From the NCBI GenBank assembly GCA_015680685.1, contig MNCI01035767.1:264015-328014 (forward strand): DNA of 64,000 nucleotides, given 5' to 3'. The translations under genes and the position numbers were made by a program. The notes under the pieces are model-generated. The model worked only from the letters and a program-made list of their open reading frames with translations, made no database searches and was not told where the DNA came from. The stretch's first letter is position 1; each line of letters begins with the position of its first letter. Of the stretch, positions 1 to 11,990 are shown piece after piece. Source of the stretch: Gnetum montanum. Taxonomy: Eukaryota; Streptophyta; Gnetopsida; Gnetales; Gnetaceae.

Positions 1-225
1 CGTGTATGTGATGGCCAAAGCACATTCTTGCAAAATTTCTTGTTTCTGTGTGATGATCAATCGGTGTGAGTAGCCTAGGGCATGCCCAGCATGAGCAATC
101 CAGGGATACCTAGTGTGAGCAACCCAGGGTATGAGCGTGGGTGTAGGATTGAGAGGGCGTGAGTGCCCAGAGAAAAGCAATTTTTGTCATGTCTGGTTGT
201 CAGCGTTCCAGAGTAAGCTGATCTT

Positions 226-400
226 TGCCTGGGCATGAGCACCCCAAGAAAACTAATTTTTGTCGATTTTTTTTCCTGGGTGTGAATATCCCAGGGAAAC
301 TGTGATTTTTAACAATTTTTTCCTGGGCGTGAATATCCCAGGGAAACTGCGATTTTTGGTGATTTTTTCCTGGGCGTGAATATCCCAGGGAAAGCTGATT
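226..400. repeat. Short tandem repeat with CCTGGG...CCCAGG arms
   Basis: About four diverged copies, 43-50 bp apart, of a unit containing CCTGGGCGTGAATATCCCAGG followed by an AAACTGCGATTTTT-like stretch. The unit core is itself an inverted repeat (CCTGGG...CCCAGG). It lies in what would be intron 1 of the antisense gene of element A. The rest of 1-930 holds scattered GCGTGAG words and no coding sequence that I can see; exon 1 is probably off the left edge. Confidence 0.7.
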
Positions 401-930
401 TTCATGTCTGGAGCAAAACTGCGATTTTGTGTCTGTGATTTTTATATCTAGAGAAACTTCTCAGCTGCTTCTACGACGTGAGTTGTGTCATGGCATGATT
501 TACAGCATTTTTGGATTACAGCATGAGCTACTTTATGAGTGAGTTCCCTTGTCACTTTTTACCACATCATGCACTGCAGCGTGAGTTCCCTAGAACTGGC
601 ACATGAGTAAATGAGAGAGGAGTAAATTATTTGCTTGGTGTTGCTGGTTATTTGTATCTTTTTGTTTCTACTTTCTTGGGCTAGATAGTGAATGTACATG
701 TTTTGCATTTGCACTTGTGCATTAGTTTACTATGAAATGAATTTTTAAATGTACCCTAGTAAGCATTAAATTCATCAAATAAACATTGATGTCCTTGTCT
801 AATGGGGTGGTTTTGTGTGTGTGTTGAATGTTACTTACTTGTTAGGTTTATTTATTTATTTATTTTTATTTTTAGTTTATATGTTTTATATGTTTTAAGT
901 TACTTACCTGAGTTTTCTAGCTCTGTGCAG

Positions 931-3900
931 GGGACCTAAGCCTTTTCTCCTTGTGGTCGAACTTGTTAGTGTGCTATCTTGGTTTGGCCCTTTGGAACCG
1001 AAAATGTCAAGTTATGACATGCGGATCGGGGCGCATGTAATATGGTTTCGTCCGAATGTTGGTGCATTTTTATCTTTTATTTTGCAGAATTTCAACGTTT
1101 TCATATGGTCTCATTTGAGTGAGCAACTGACTTGTGATATTGTTGAGACCATGTTGCCTAATTCAACACGAGGCATGTTAGCTTGTGTTGTTGACATAGA
1201 CGATAGACCATATATAGTTGAGGGAGGCACTCCCAAAGGTCCTAGGTCTACACGTCCTTTGACCCATGTGTGGGGATTGCCATCTTGCTACCATTACAAT
1301 AGTAATAGCACACTTTTTCTAGCCTGTTGTGTATATACATTATTCAAAAATCCGCCTGGAACAGTATACAAAGTAGATAGGTATGCTCTTTTTATAGTTG
1401 TACTAACTTTGGTTCCTTTAGCTTTATATCTTTGCTTAGGTATGAATACTTTTTATTTTGCAGGCCCTATTTTGCTAAGCATGGATTGCAAGAGGATGAT
1501 AGTAGGCTTGCCTTAGCGTGCATAGCCTTGGAGGCGTTCATGGTGGGCCCCACTCTTCGTGCCACAGTGCTAGGCCATACCAAGGACGCTATTGTCAATT
1601 ATCCTAGGTAGTTCTCTAGGGCCTTTGAACTTGTCAAGTTCATGGTTGGTTGCATGAGGATTGGTCTCCTGACGGGCCTGTTTTTCCTCAAACGGTTGAC
1701 CCTGCAACTAGTGTACCAACTCCATTTGCTAATGGTAATATGTTTGTGTTCCAGGCTTGGTTTTCATTTTTGTTACATCATTTCTTATCATATTCTTAAT
1801 TATTTTTCAATGTCTCTTGTGTCTTTTCTATAGTAGTCGTTCCCCTTAATGAGGTTACTGTCATATCCGGGCGCACTGAGGCCACTCTCCTTATGAAGTT
1901 TGGGGAGATAGAGGAGGCACAACGGTGGCTACACAAGAAGGCACCTGAACAAATCATGAGTCTTCTTACTAATGCAGGCTTGATGGACCTATTTACCACC
2001 TTGGCTCCTAACATTCCCATGACCAATATGGTTTCCATCATTGACTCTTTTAATGATGATGTCTCCTATTTTACTACACGAGTTCAGGGAGTCAAGGTGT
2101 CTTTCTACTTTACTGCCAAATTCTTTTTTGATCTCTTCAGCGTGCTAGCGGATGGTGCTAAGGTGGTGATGGACAGAGCAACTAGAGAAGGCCATGTGAT
2201 CAAGGAACTTGAAGATTGGCTAGGCATACCATGGGGTCCTAAAGGATTCGCCATGCAAGCTGATACTCGCTTGACGGAGGTAAATTTTTTGTACCCACTC
2301 TTTAGAGCACGAGCATTCCCTAAGTATGTTTCTCAAACAAGAAGTCTTGGGGTTGAGTCTGCATGTGTTATGTGCTCAGTCTTGGAGACTGGTATGCGCT
2401 ACAATTGGGCACAGTTCCTTGTATTAGGTCTCTGTGGAAAGGTCATCAGGCTACATTCCAATGTTGATGCTAAATCCCAGTTTACCTTTGCCTTTTTTGC
2501 AGGCTATCTCCATAGGTTTGCTGAGTTCTTAGTGGTCTATGGAGATAACTATTATATGTTGAGGGATCACTCACAGTTTTCTCACCCCTAGATCTATCAT
2601 CTATTTAACACCACTAGATGCCAAGATCCACCTGAAGGCGTCGAAGAATTAGTCTCTGTCACAACAAGGGGTGTAGCCAGTAGTTCCCACCATTCGTGTG
2701 ATATCTTGGAATTAAAACCACCTAAACTACACACAACTGTTAGGAGAGCTGAGTGCTTGATTCAGGAGACTGTCAGGAAGGCCAAGGCTAAGGTGAAAAG
2801 GGCAACGCGTTCGAGAGAACTTGCTGTGGAGGTGAGACCGCCAAAGGCAAAGAAGATTTGATTCATCTTGCCAAGAGTGGGTAAGTATATTTTTTTGCTT
2901 TAAGTGTTTTCATCACTTTTTGAGTTTATTTTCTTACTTAAATATGCATACCTATTATGTCATTCTAACCTTATATTTATTGGTGTTAACAAAGGATACC
3001 CCCGAGAGGGAAAGGGAAGAATTAGCTCCAATGGGTGAGCCTAACACCATGATCACTGGGTGTGATGAAGAGGAGGAAACGAGAGAGAAAGCAATCGATG
3101 CTATTCCCATCTTACAGGAAGAGGATGAAATGGATACCATGGGGGTGACAGTTGCTGAGGCTTTAGATGCTCTTAAGCATTCAAGCGAGGAGAAGGGTGT
3201 TTTTGATGGTTTCTTTGATGGGTCTCTACACCTTGGTGATATGCCTGAGCTGACCAGCGAAGGGCCGCTTGGTACGTTTTGTTAGTTTTATTTGCATTTC
3301 ATATCTTGGCATTTCATATCTTCTTATCTTTGTACATTGTTTTGATTATCATGACTCTTCCTAATATCAGACGTGGATGCTAAAATGCCTGAAGCACATG
3401 CATCTCAGGTGGATGTGTCGGAGTCACAGGCCTCGGCTGAGGTGCCTCCCAATATAGATTCAACATCCACTAATCAGTTGAGGTCGTGGCCTGAGATGCC
3501 CAACAAAGTAGACTTTGTTATGGGCATCTTCAACGATGTTTTTGCTCATCTACAATAGGCTCATCCTGAATTAGGTGTGTACTTTATATCAAGTTCCTGA
3601 ACTCATTGTGCTTTTGCATCTATTGGAGATCTCTTATTAGCTCATATGTGTTGTTTGTACTTGTAGGTGCAAAGCTTCAATGGAGTCCTTCTGAGGCTAC
3701 CCATATTGATGGTCTCCCAGAATTGCCCAAAGATATTGAGCAGATTCCAAGAGGGATTTATGATGCGGTTTTAGGTTGTGTTGTTTCGAATGCCAAATCT
3801 CTCTGGATCTACAGGTGCTCAATTGAATAGTTATGGCTTGAAATCCAATCATTGAAGGAAAATTTGGTGAACGTGACAAAGGAGAGGAATGACTTGCAAG

Positions 3901-4639
3901 CCTGTTATGATTTTTCCTTTGCTAGATTGGCCAGTGATAGTACCTGGCGTACATCTGAGATCACCTATGCACGTTATTGGGCAAGCTTGAATAGCAAGGT
4001 GCAGGCGATTCGGGATTTGGCCGAACAAAGGGCCTAGATGGATTTGTTAAATATGAAGTGCCATGATTGGAAGTCCTTTGCATCCAAGGTATGTAAATGG
4101 GGCCAGGATCAGAAAGATCATAAGCACCAATACAAGAAATGGTTGAAGGAAGAATCAGTTGAACGTCGCCGGTTAGAGATGTTCGTGGAGGGGTTAGGCT
4201 TGCGCTCTTCTTATGAAAAGTTTTTTGAGTGTACAGAAGTGGAGGGGTCCCCTGAGAGATCCATTATCACTACCTCTAGGGAGGCTTCAACAAGTATGTT
4301 TTCTCTTGAGCGCCCTTCCTGGTCTGCCAATATCAACCTCGGACTTGAGAAAGATTGGGCATGCGTGCCTGAAGAGGAGATTCTATGATGCTTGGAAGCT
4401 AATCTCAAGTCTTCCCCATCTATGAGTGTTTTATTCTTGCATCGTTTTATTTTTTTACTCATCTCTCCCTTTTTTTTATTTTTGCACTTTTAATCTGTTT
4501 GTTTGTGTTTACTTATTTTGTTGTTTTTCTTTTCTTTTTGTGATAGGGATGTGGTGGTGGTAAGGCTAGCCCTAGTGGGATAGGAGCTGATGATGTAGAG
4601 GATCTTGGGGACCAGCCCCCTCCTAATACTAGTGCATGA
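931..4639 (+). pseudogene. Antisense FCP1-like/coiled-coil gene of element A (exons 2-8), decayed
   Basis: Plus-strand gene running against its carrier element. Exons by comparison with B: 931-1380, 1464-1734, 1834-2880, about 2995-3271, 3371-3574, 3667-4424, 4547-4639. Exon 2 (450 nt) and exon 4 (1047 nt) have exactly the same lengths as in B. Exon 2 encodes the FCP1/NIF-like HAD fold; the catalytic start reads VVELVSVL, and the later Asp pair is replaced (NSTLFLACCVYTLF). Exon 4 encodes the conserved middle domain (KFGEIEEAQRWL onward). Exons 6-7 carry the coiled-coil tail. Stops lie at 1609 (TAG), 2589 (TAG), 3556 (TAG), 3828 (TAG), 4035 (TAG) and 4386 (TGA). Exon 3 is frameshifted, the exon 5 acceptor does not fit the phase, and the exon 7 donor reads AGTGTT. 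Not functional here. Confidence 0.8.
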
Positions 4640-4949
4640 TTTGGCTTGTTAGTCTTGTCAGTCTTGTCATTTATTTGTCAGTTTGTTTTTTCTCTTTTAG
4701 TTTTTGGCTTGTTTTGTTGCTTTTAGAATATGTGAAGAAAAATGTAACATGATCATGGTGTAATGTGTTGTCATCCTATTGCCATGTTAACACTCCGTAT
4801 TACATATATTTATATATTTTATTTTTATTTTTTGAGTTTATTTGTGAACATAACTGTAAATTGGAATCGTAACCGGTAAACATAAGATAAATGGAATTTG
4901 CAATTTTTGAAATGTAAACAATATTGACGTAGCAGGATTTTGGTAAATT

Positions 4950-5165
4950 GGTAATGTATTGTGCTCTATTTTAAAGCCATTTTAGGCTACATGCATCAGT
5001 TTAAAGTCATGATGGAATATTGCATCTTTGTTGAAGAAAAGGAGGAGACTGTAGTTTCTTTGCTAAATTTTTAAAGGGACTGCTCATTTTTGACCGTGGC
5101 TATTTTAACGTTGTTGCGGACGTTTGGTAGTTTAACGTCATTCCGGATGCATGATGGTTCATCTT
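4950..5165. repeat. AGTTTA-type repeat cluster at the protease-side border of the antisense gene (A)
   Basis: Diverged copies of a unit like AGTTTAA(A/C)GTC or TTTAAAGCCATTTTAGGC occur between the 3' end of the antisense gene and the end of the protease frame. The same motif occupies the equivalent place in B (32090-32330). The stretch 4640-4950 before it is AT-rich and shows nothing else. Confidence 0.55.
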
Positions 5166-5174
5166 AGTTTTTGA

Positions 5175-8100
5175 TCTATTTCTTTAATTTTTGCAATTTG
5201 TTGTGAAGGGTGGGATGTGTAGGCATGCTTTTGTACTCGCCATCCCCCTTGCTGGATACGTTAAAGGGTAGTTCTGACCAAGGGACATCTGTGGGAATGG
5301 CTCCTATGTCTGCATCTTCTAATGCTTCTTCTATTTTAGGAAGGTTGCAGTATGGATATTGACCATTGTTTAGGGCTTCGCTAGTGTTATCTTACTTAGG
5401 TTTAGAGAGTTTAACCTTTGATCCTTGGTTTGTTCCTACATGTGAGGAAGTAAATGATGTTGTCGCATCCCTGTGTATGATGATTTCACCACCCTTGTAG
5501 GGTAGGTGAATTTCTTGATGGATTGGTGATGATACAGCTTTTAATTGAGCTAACCAAGGCCATCCCAAAATCAGATTGAACCCCGGCATCTCATCAATGA
5601 CTACAAATTTAGCCAATGTGGGGAACCGGTCCCTTGCTATGAAATCCAAGGTAACCATGCCTTTTACCACGACACCAGAACCACTGAAATATTTCAAGAA
5701 TGATGTTGTCGTTGCCCATATTTTTTTTGCAAGGCCCAGTCATTTAATGATAGGGAAAGGTATTACATTTGTTGTTGCTCCATCATCGATATGCACCCTA
5801 TGTATCTTAAGTTGGTTAACTTGTATTTTTATAAACATAGGGGTGGCCGTGACCTCTCCCATTTTTTCATCTTTTTTAATGTCATTGTCATGAAATCCTA
5901 GAGATGTGGACCTCAATTCTTGATGTGGAGACAATACGGCATAAATAGATGATTCATTCGCAGGAAGGTCTTCACTTATAGGGATTGAAGTCAACATACG
6001 CACTAGGGCTTCCCAATGTACCAGGGAGGTCATGACTAGGTCATATAGGCTTAGAGAGGTGTTCTTTTGCTTTAGGGTCTATGTAACCTGGGTCAGGGCA
6101 CTGGCTAAGTCTTTTCTATTTGGAATGTTTTTATCTGTTGATACCTGATCCATTTGACCGAACATTTGTATCTCTTGAGGGAGAGTTTTTGCGTTATTAG
6201 CTGTAGCTATTGAGCTTGGGACACTGGACACTCTTGAGTTCTTGTTTGGATGACTCGTGCTAGGTTGATCAATAAATGGAACCATAGGGACGACATTCAA
6301 TGGTGTTGGTTTTGGCAATCCTAACTCATGACCATGACATTCTTTTGCCAAACGTTCCCTAGTCAGTCTATTGGTGAGGTGTTCTCGCAAGGGTCACGAG
6401 GGAACTGTTGGAGGTTGTACATTAGAGTGTTGCGGCACTCGAATCACAAATGGAGTGGGTCAGGTTTGCAATGTCATGTTTGTTATTGCAACCACTGGGT
6501 GTACTCAGATGATAAATGGTTTTTGTGACGTAGGAGGTGTATGTGTGGCAAAAGGAGCTCATGGAGGTGTTAGTGTAGATATGGTTTCAGCAGACACACG
6601 AATCACAAAAGGACTTCATGGGATGTCTTGTTCCTTGCCGATATGGATGGTGTTAATCACATAGGGTGGCTCTTTGGTGTTAAGAGGGTCTTTGTAGACC
6701 CCCATAGACTGATTTTGAGGTCTCACTGGGTTGGCTTCATCAAAGACTATCTCACCCCTATCAATCATACATTGGATGTCTTGTTTTAGGGTGAAGTAGT
6801 AGTCGGTTCCATGCCCACACCATTGGTGATACTCATAGAATCTATCTAACCTGAAACTTCTTGGAACAGGGGGTTCATTAGCTGTTGCCAATGTTGGATC
6901 TTTAACCAATTCATAGTATCGGCCGTGTTTTTGAGATGCTGCAGGAGACATCTGCTTATGTTGAATCAACCCAACCTTTATAAGTTGGTCCAGTAGTTGT
7001 GAAGGCTTCATGTTCGAAGGCATGAGTATAACTCGTGTTAGCAATTTGGGCAAAGGAGGTTTCAGGTGTAGGTGTAGGAGTAGTTCTTTCATGACTAGTG
7101 GGGGCGGTGGGTTGTTTCCCTTTCTACCCTGCATTGTTGGGTTGAAATGTCTCTACCATTACTGCAACTGTTGTTTTAGACTTGTCTTTATCTTTCTTCG
7201 TATGTTGGCTTTTGAAAGTTAGGTAAGTTGGGTCATGACTTGTCTGTGCTGCCTCTTCTATGTTTTTGATTTGGACAAATTCCTGACTCAAAGTGCAAGC
7301 ATTCAGATAATAGAGTTTTAACTTAATGAAATCATTCATAGCATCCTTGAGGATCATAAGTAAATATGTTTCTGGGATAGGCTCGTGAAGTTCATTAAGA
7401 GAAATGCTCCATCTTTGGATGAATTTTTGCACAGGCCCTAGTGGCACTTGTTTTATTTGGATTAGACTATCTAGCATGGCCTCAAGCTTCAGGTTATATG
7501 TAAAATAGGTAACAAATTAATGTAACAAATCCTCTAGAGAGGATATGGAGTTATGTGGTAGGGCTCGGTACCAGCCTAAGGCCCTTCCAGTTAAGGACAT
7601 GACAAATACACGCAGGATTGCATGAGGCCAGGCCTAAAGTAACAGAAACTCTAATTAGAATGTCACTAGGTGAGCATTTGGATCTCCCTCTTTGTTATAC
7701 TTGGTCAACTATGGCAATGCAATTCCTTTTGGTAGAGTCAATGGTGGCACTAAAGAGCTAATCGGATCATCCTGATAAAAATCCATCACCTTGACTTCTT
7801 TAGTATTTGCCATTTTGAGGCACTTTACCTCATTGGTCAATGCTTGCATCATTTTTCTAGCCTTTACCCATTCTTGGACACTAGGTGGACCAGCTGGTTG
7901 ATTAGATTGAGCATGATAATAGTTAGATTGTTGTGTGGTTGGTGGGAAAGAAGACTGTAGGGTTGTTGATGGTTGTACTTGAGGGACATTCATGGATGGG
8001 ATTGTAACAGGTGGTATGCTATAATGAGTCGGTTGATGTTGTTGAATGACAAGTGTGGGCCACTATCTAGTTACAAGTTGTGAGGAAAAACCTTGAACCT

Positions 8101-8817
8101 GTTGAGTTGAAGTAGTGAAGGGTATTCCTTGGATTTGCACTCATGGTATGTAATGGGCGAATGTAGAAGTGGGTAACAGATGGCATCCCAATTACTTGGG
8201 GTTGGAAGGTCACTCCTATATTAACATGAGAGGGGAGTTGTTGGGATTGTCCTTGTGAGAGGGAGGGTGAAGTGGTAATTGGAGGAATAGCAAGAATGGG
8301 CATATTGAATTGGGTGTTGGTCGTAGGGAAAGTAGAAATGAGAGTAGATGCTTCCTGTTGAAAGATAGGTGCTTGAGTGCTTGTAAATGCATGAAGAGAC
8401 ATAGTCTCTCCTGTGAAAGGGTGGAATAACAGGTTTGCATAAGTATGAGGATTGAAAGTGTGGTATGAGTCCCCATGTTCGGATTGAGCTGCAAAATCAT
8501 CTTCCTTGTCTCCGTTTTGAGGCTCTACGGTGGGTTGCTGTAGGGTTTGATTCCTTGCCATGAGGAGCTGGGATATGAGTTCGTGATGGGATTCAGAGAG
8601 GGGAATCACATCATATGCTAAATGGGTAAAGTTATGACCTCCCTTATAGATGAGTTCATAATGCTATTTTACTTCCATTTCTATGCAATCAATGGGCAGG
8701 TTAGCTTGGATCTTTACACAGATAAAATTGTATTGTTCCGGGGTGAGAATTGTATGGGCAAGGTCCTTGCCTTGTAACCTAAGGTGAGTTGGCCCTTGAG
8801 GGTTCATCTCTCCAATG
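5175..8817 (-). pseudogene. gag-protease polyprotein of element A, decayed
   Basis: The minus-strand frame starts at the ATG at 8817 (MNPQGPTHLRLQGKDL), which aligns with the gag start of B. Order of parts: N-terminal region, Q/P-rich stretch, capsid core around 7800-7124 (FIQRWSISLNELHEPIPETY), zinc knuckle CHHC type near 6840-6780 (YHQWCGHGTDYYFTLK, where the last Cys is Tyr), a linker, then protease. The protease active site reads HIDDGATTNVIPF near 5790-5760, and the flap/second region reads NLILGWPWLAQLKAVSS near 5580-5530. The frame ends with DVPWSELPFN, as in B, and stops near 5175. Several stops and frame changes break it, for example near 7480-7620 and around 6060. Gag would form the particle and the protease would process Gag-Pol; neither can be made whole from this copy. 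Confidence 0.8.
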
Positions 8818-8929
8818 ACAACTATGGGTTTAGTTGTGGTCACAGGGTTTGATATTTTGGCATTAAGATTAGAAATGGGTAGTATTGCTTTTGATCTGAG
8901 AAGATTCCATGTGTGTAACTGACTTAACT

Positions 8930-9340
8930 AGCTAAATTTATGTAAGTAGTGTATGCAAGCCTAGCTTGAGCAAGCTGGGTGCATGCAAGCTAGCTTGAGC
9001 AAGCTGGGTAGCATGTACAACTATGCAGTGTGTGCAACTATGTAGCGTGTGCAACTATGGCGTAATGGGCAGCGTGACTGACAGGGGGAATAATTAACCA
9101 TAGCGTGTGCAAGCTAACATGACCTAGTAGCGTGTGCAAGCCAGCATGACCTAGTAGCATGTGCAAGCCGACATGACCTAGTAGCGTGTGCAAGCCAGTG
9201 TGACCTAGCAGTGTGTGCGAGCCAGCGTGACTTAGCAGTGTGTGCAAGCTAGCGTGACTTCTCAACAGCGTGTGCAAATGTGACTAGCTTGCAGCATGAC
9301 TGGGTGGGCTATGTGAGCGTGATCGACAAGGGTTAACGTG
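8930..9340. repeat. Leader of element A packed with GCGTGTGCAAGCC / CATGACC words
   Basis: Between gag and the 5' LTR lies a dense array of the degenerate unit AGCGTGTGCAAGCCAGCRTGACCT, with a period of about 30 bp in its best part (9105-9270). Read on the minus strand it gives a repetitive LHTLLGHAG-like frame, which is only the translation of the repeat. It is the counterpart of the GCGTA-word leader of B. No tRNA-Asn primer-binding site like that of B is seen next to the LTR. Confidence 0.65.
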
Positions 9341-9429
9341 AGTAGCTCAAGTTGGGCTTTAGTTTTCAGTACTTGATTTATGTGATGTTTAATAGGCAAT
9401 GTGATCAACATTTTTTTAAACAGTAAACA

Positions 9430-11365
9430 TGTTTGTGATCAGCGAAATCATTAGTGTAAGGCTGGAGGAAAACAAGTGCCGAGAGATCTCTAGAGAGATA
9501 TAGAAGACCTTGCCTTCGTGTGAGGGAAAGCTGGAAAAATGAAGGTAGAGTGCCTTGGATGGTCTGCATGTAGATCAACCAAGGACTTCCCTGAGCATAC
9601 GCTATGGCCTGCACTGGGGTTATCATTGTGGAATGCAAAATAAAGAACTTAATGCAAAATAATATAAACGTGAAATATAGCGTGTAAACGTACAGAGAAT
9701 GTATGCAGAAAATGTGTAAATAAAACGGAATAACATTGAAAATGAATTAGAACAACACAAAAAATGGAAAAAAAATAAAACTAAATTGTATTAATTGACA
9801 AAATGTGCACTGGTCAAAATGTAGTTGCGAGTCTGAATTGCAAGTTAGATGTTAAGCTCTAATGTGTGGTGTTTCCAGGTGCTAGGGTTCACGTGCGTCC
9901 AAGCTCAGGATTGCTGGTTTTCTTTTCCAAATTTTTGCCAACCCCGTTTATGTTAATGAACTGGGTATTTATACATTTTTCTAGGCTTAGGAGTAGGATT
10001 TGTGAATGAGGTCTATGGCTATGAGATCCGAGAAAAACGGATCGCGTGACAGGTGCACATAGGCACACTACGTTCTAGACCGGATGCAATGTCCCTTACA
10101 ATGCAAGCTTGCTTACACCCATGGAAGCAACATAAGAGCTTGACAAGCTCACAAATGGTAAGGATTACAATGAATTCCAAGAGGGATTGACTCCGGCTCA
10201 CTTGAAACTTCATGGTCCTTTGAAACAGCTACTGCATGATGTCGATTTGAGTGGTTCAGTGGCTATTTGAGGTGTCTCTACTTCACCAAGGCTCCCAGCA
10301 TGAGTTGATTTGGTTTTGGTATGTTCTCAATGTGCGTTTGGAGTGCTTTTGTCCAAGTGTGAATAGTACTAACGCTGATGAATAGTGCTCACACTAGACT
10401 CACGCTAGAGTGTGACCTGGGCGTGAGTTGAGCATGAGCAAGCTGGAATGGTTCATTTCACACGAAATTTTAAATTTTGAGAACTGTCTTTAAAGTATAA
10501 CTGCTACCTGTCCTTGGGCGCAACCTACATGCTAATTCTGAGCTTGTTTGTACCTTGATCTGGGTCATTTTGGCAACTCACACTGGGCTCAAGCTATCAG
10601 CGTAACTCCAACGTGACCTGGGCGTGACCAACTAGAGGTGACACATTTTGAGCTAAAATTTGACCTCTGATGTCTATTCTTTGAACTACAACTATTTCCC
10701 ACTCTCCAAGGTGGCCTGGATGCTAAATTTGAGTCTGTTCTTGCGTTGATTTGAACCACTCTTGGCAGCTCACACTGGGCTCATGTTGTCAGCGTGACCT
10801 CAATGTGACCCTAGTGTGACCTCAGCGTGACCTCAGTGTGACCAAGCCAAAATGCCATGTTTCATGCCCAAAATTTGATTTTCTACAGCTTGTGAACAAG
10901 TAGAACTATTGCCTATCCTTGGAGGTTGCGTTGATGCTGAAAATTGTACTTGGGATTGCTTGATTTGACCTATTTTTGCATGGTCACGTTGGGCTCACAC
11001 TGTCAACGTGACCTTAGTGTGACCCCAGCGTGACCTGGGTGTGAGTAAACAAATCATGTTATTTTGAGCTTAATTTTAAAGGTTCTAGAGGCTGGGGACT
11101 ACAATGAACATCAGTGAAGCTTGAGGAGAGTCCGTGTGCTCGAATTTAGACTATTTGGACTTGGTTTAAAAGTTGTCAGGGTTGGTGACATCGAGGTCAA
11201 GCTAGCTTGATAGCATGAGCAAGCTGGCTTGAGCAAGTTGGCTTGAGCAAGCTGGCTTGAACAAGCTGGGCGTGAGTTCCATGCCTTAGTCAAATTTTTA
11301 CCTCCTAAGACTCAAGAGGCTCTGAATTATTCTTGTTTCAAGGTGTTGAACTAAAATTTTGCACA
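9430..11365 (-). repeat. 5' LTR of element A
   Basis: About 1.94 kb. The left end (TGTTTGTGATCAGCGAAATC) aligns with the LTR ends of B and C (TGTACTATCTGAAATC), followed by matching blocks at 9440-9600 (GAAATCATT, the GACCTTGCCTTCGTGTGAGGG region). The right end (...CTAAAATTTTGCACA) matches the TGAAACACC side of B only loosely. A minus-strand TATA box (TATAAATA) lies at 9966-9972 read in reverse. The middle (10380-11290) is full of GCGTGACC and GCGTGAG words. LTRs supply the promoter and poly(A) signal of the element. Confidence 0.75.
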
Positions 11366-11990
11366 CCACTTGATGAAGTGGTGGAACATAAAACCTTGTC
11401 AATCCAAAAAAAAATTCTAAAATATCATCCAAGGTAGATAAAATATGGAATTCTTTAGATGAAAAATTTCAAACCACTCTTAAAATTGTGAAAGAGTCCA
11501 AAGAGCAAGGCAGTGATTGCAATTGAAGAAGCATAAAAGAAACTAAGCATGCCCATGAAAGGGATAAGGGAAAAGCTATTGTTATTGAAGAGGTTGCATA
11601 ATATGATATAGATGATGATGGTCTATGTGACATTTGCCAATACAAATATCCTAAGGGATGTTGTCTTGTTGTGTCACACTTATAGGAGTCTAGGGTGTAT
11701 GCACTAAATCCTAGATTGGTAAGAAGGTAAGCACTTAGGAGGCTACCTTATCATGAAGGAAACTATAAGAAGTTCCACCAATAGGAAGCCTATTATCTGA
11801 GTGGAGCTCCACCCTAACCTCATGGATAGTAATAACAATGGAAACACCCATAGTCATGGGGGATTCCACCACCAAGGCAATAGTATCCTTACTAGTATCC
11901 AGATTTGAAACACCACCAATTTCGGGCCACAACATCTCAAATTTTTTGTCAGCATGAGGAAAATTTTTTTCAAGTGTTTGGCCCATGATC
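11366..11990 (+). pseudogene. gag end / gag-protease linker of element D
   Basis: Plus-strand remnant aligning base by base, with many transitions, to the reverse complement of 46080-46610 in element E. Shared landmarks are CTTGATGARGTGGTG at the start, AAGGTAGAT...GATGAAAA, and GATGATGATGG followed by a Cys-containing stretch (CDICQYKYPKGC). A frame reads DEKFQTTLKIVKESKEQ and is then broken by stops. This alignment fixes the right border of A and shows what A was inserted into. The minus-strand open frame at 11735-11986 is a shadow. Confidence 0.7.

Larger units (their letters stand above)
1..11365 (-). mobile_element. Element A: Tat-like Ty3/gypsy LTR retrotransposon, partial (5' part)
   Basis: Read on the minus strand, this element has a 5' LTR (9430-11365), a leader full of short repeats, gag and protease (8817-5175), and then the family's antisense gene (exons 2-8 visible, 931-4639). 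Pol and the 3' LTR lie off the left edge. It is a diverged relative of B and C: gag, protease and antisense gene all align, but its non-coding parts carry a different repeat word. The right end abuts sequence homologous to element E around 46590-46610, which shows that A landed in the gag region of Athila-like element D. The exact last LTR base (11363 or 11365) is uncertain, and the left target duplication is not in view. Confidence 0.85.

Noticed and set aside
9038-9277. Open minus-strand frame with repeated LHTLLGHAG-like peptide
   Set aside because: It is the translation of the GCGTGTGCAAGCC repeat in the leader of A; the repeat unit is about 30 bp and stays in frame by chance.
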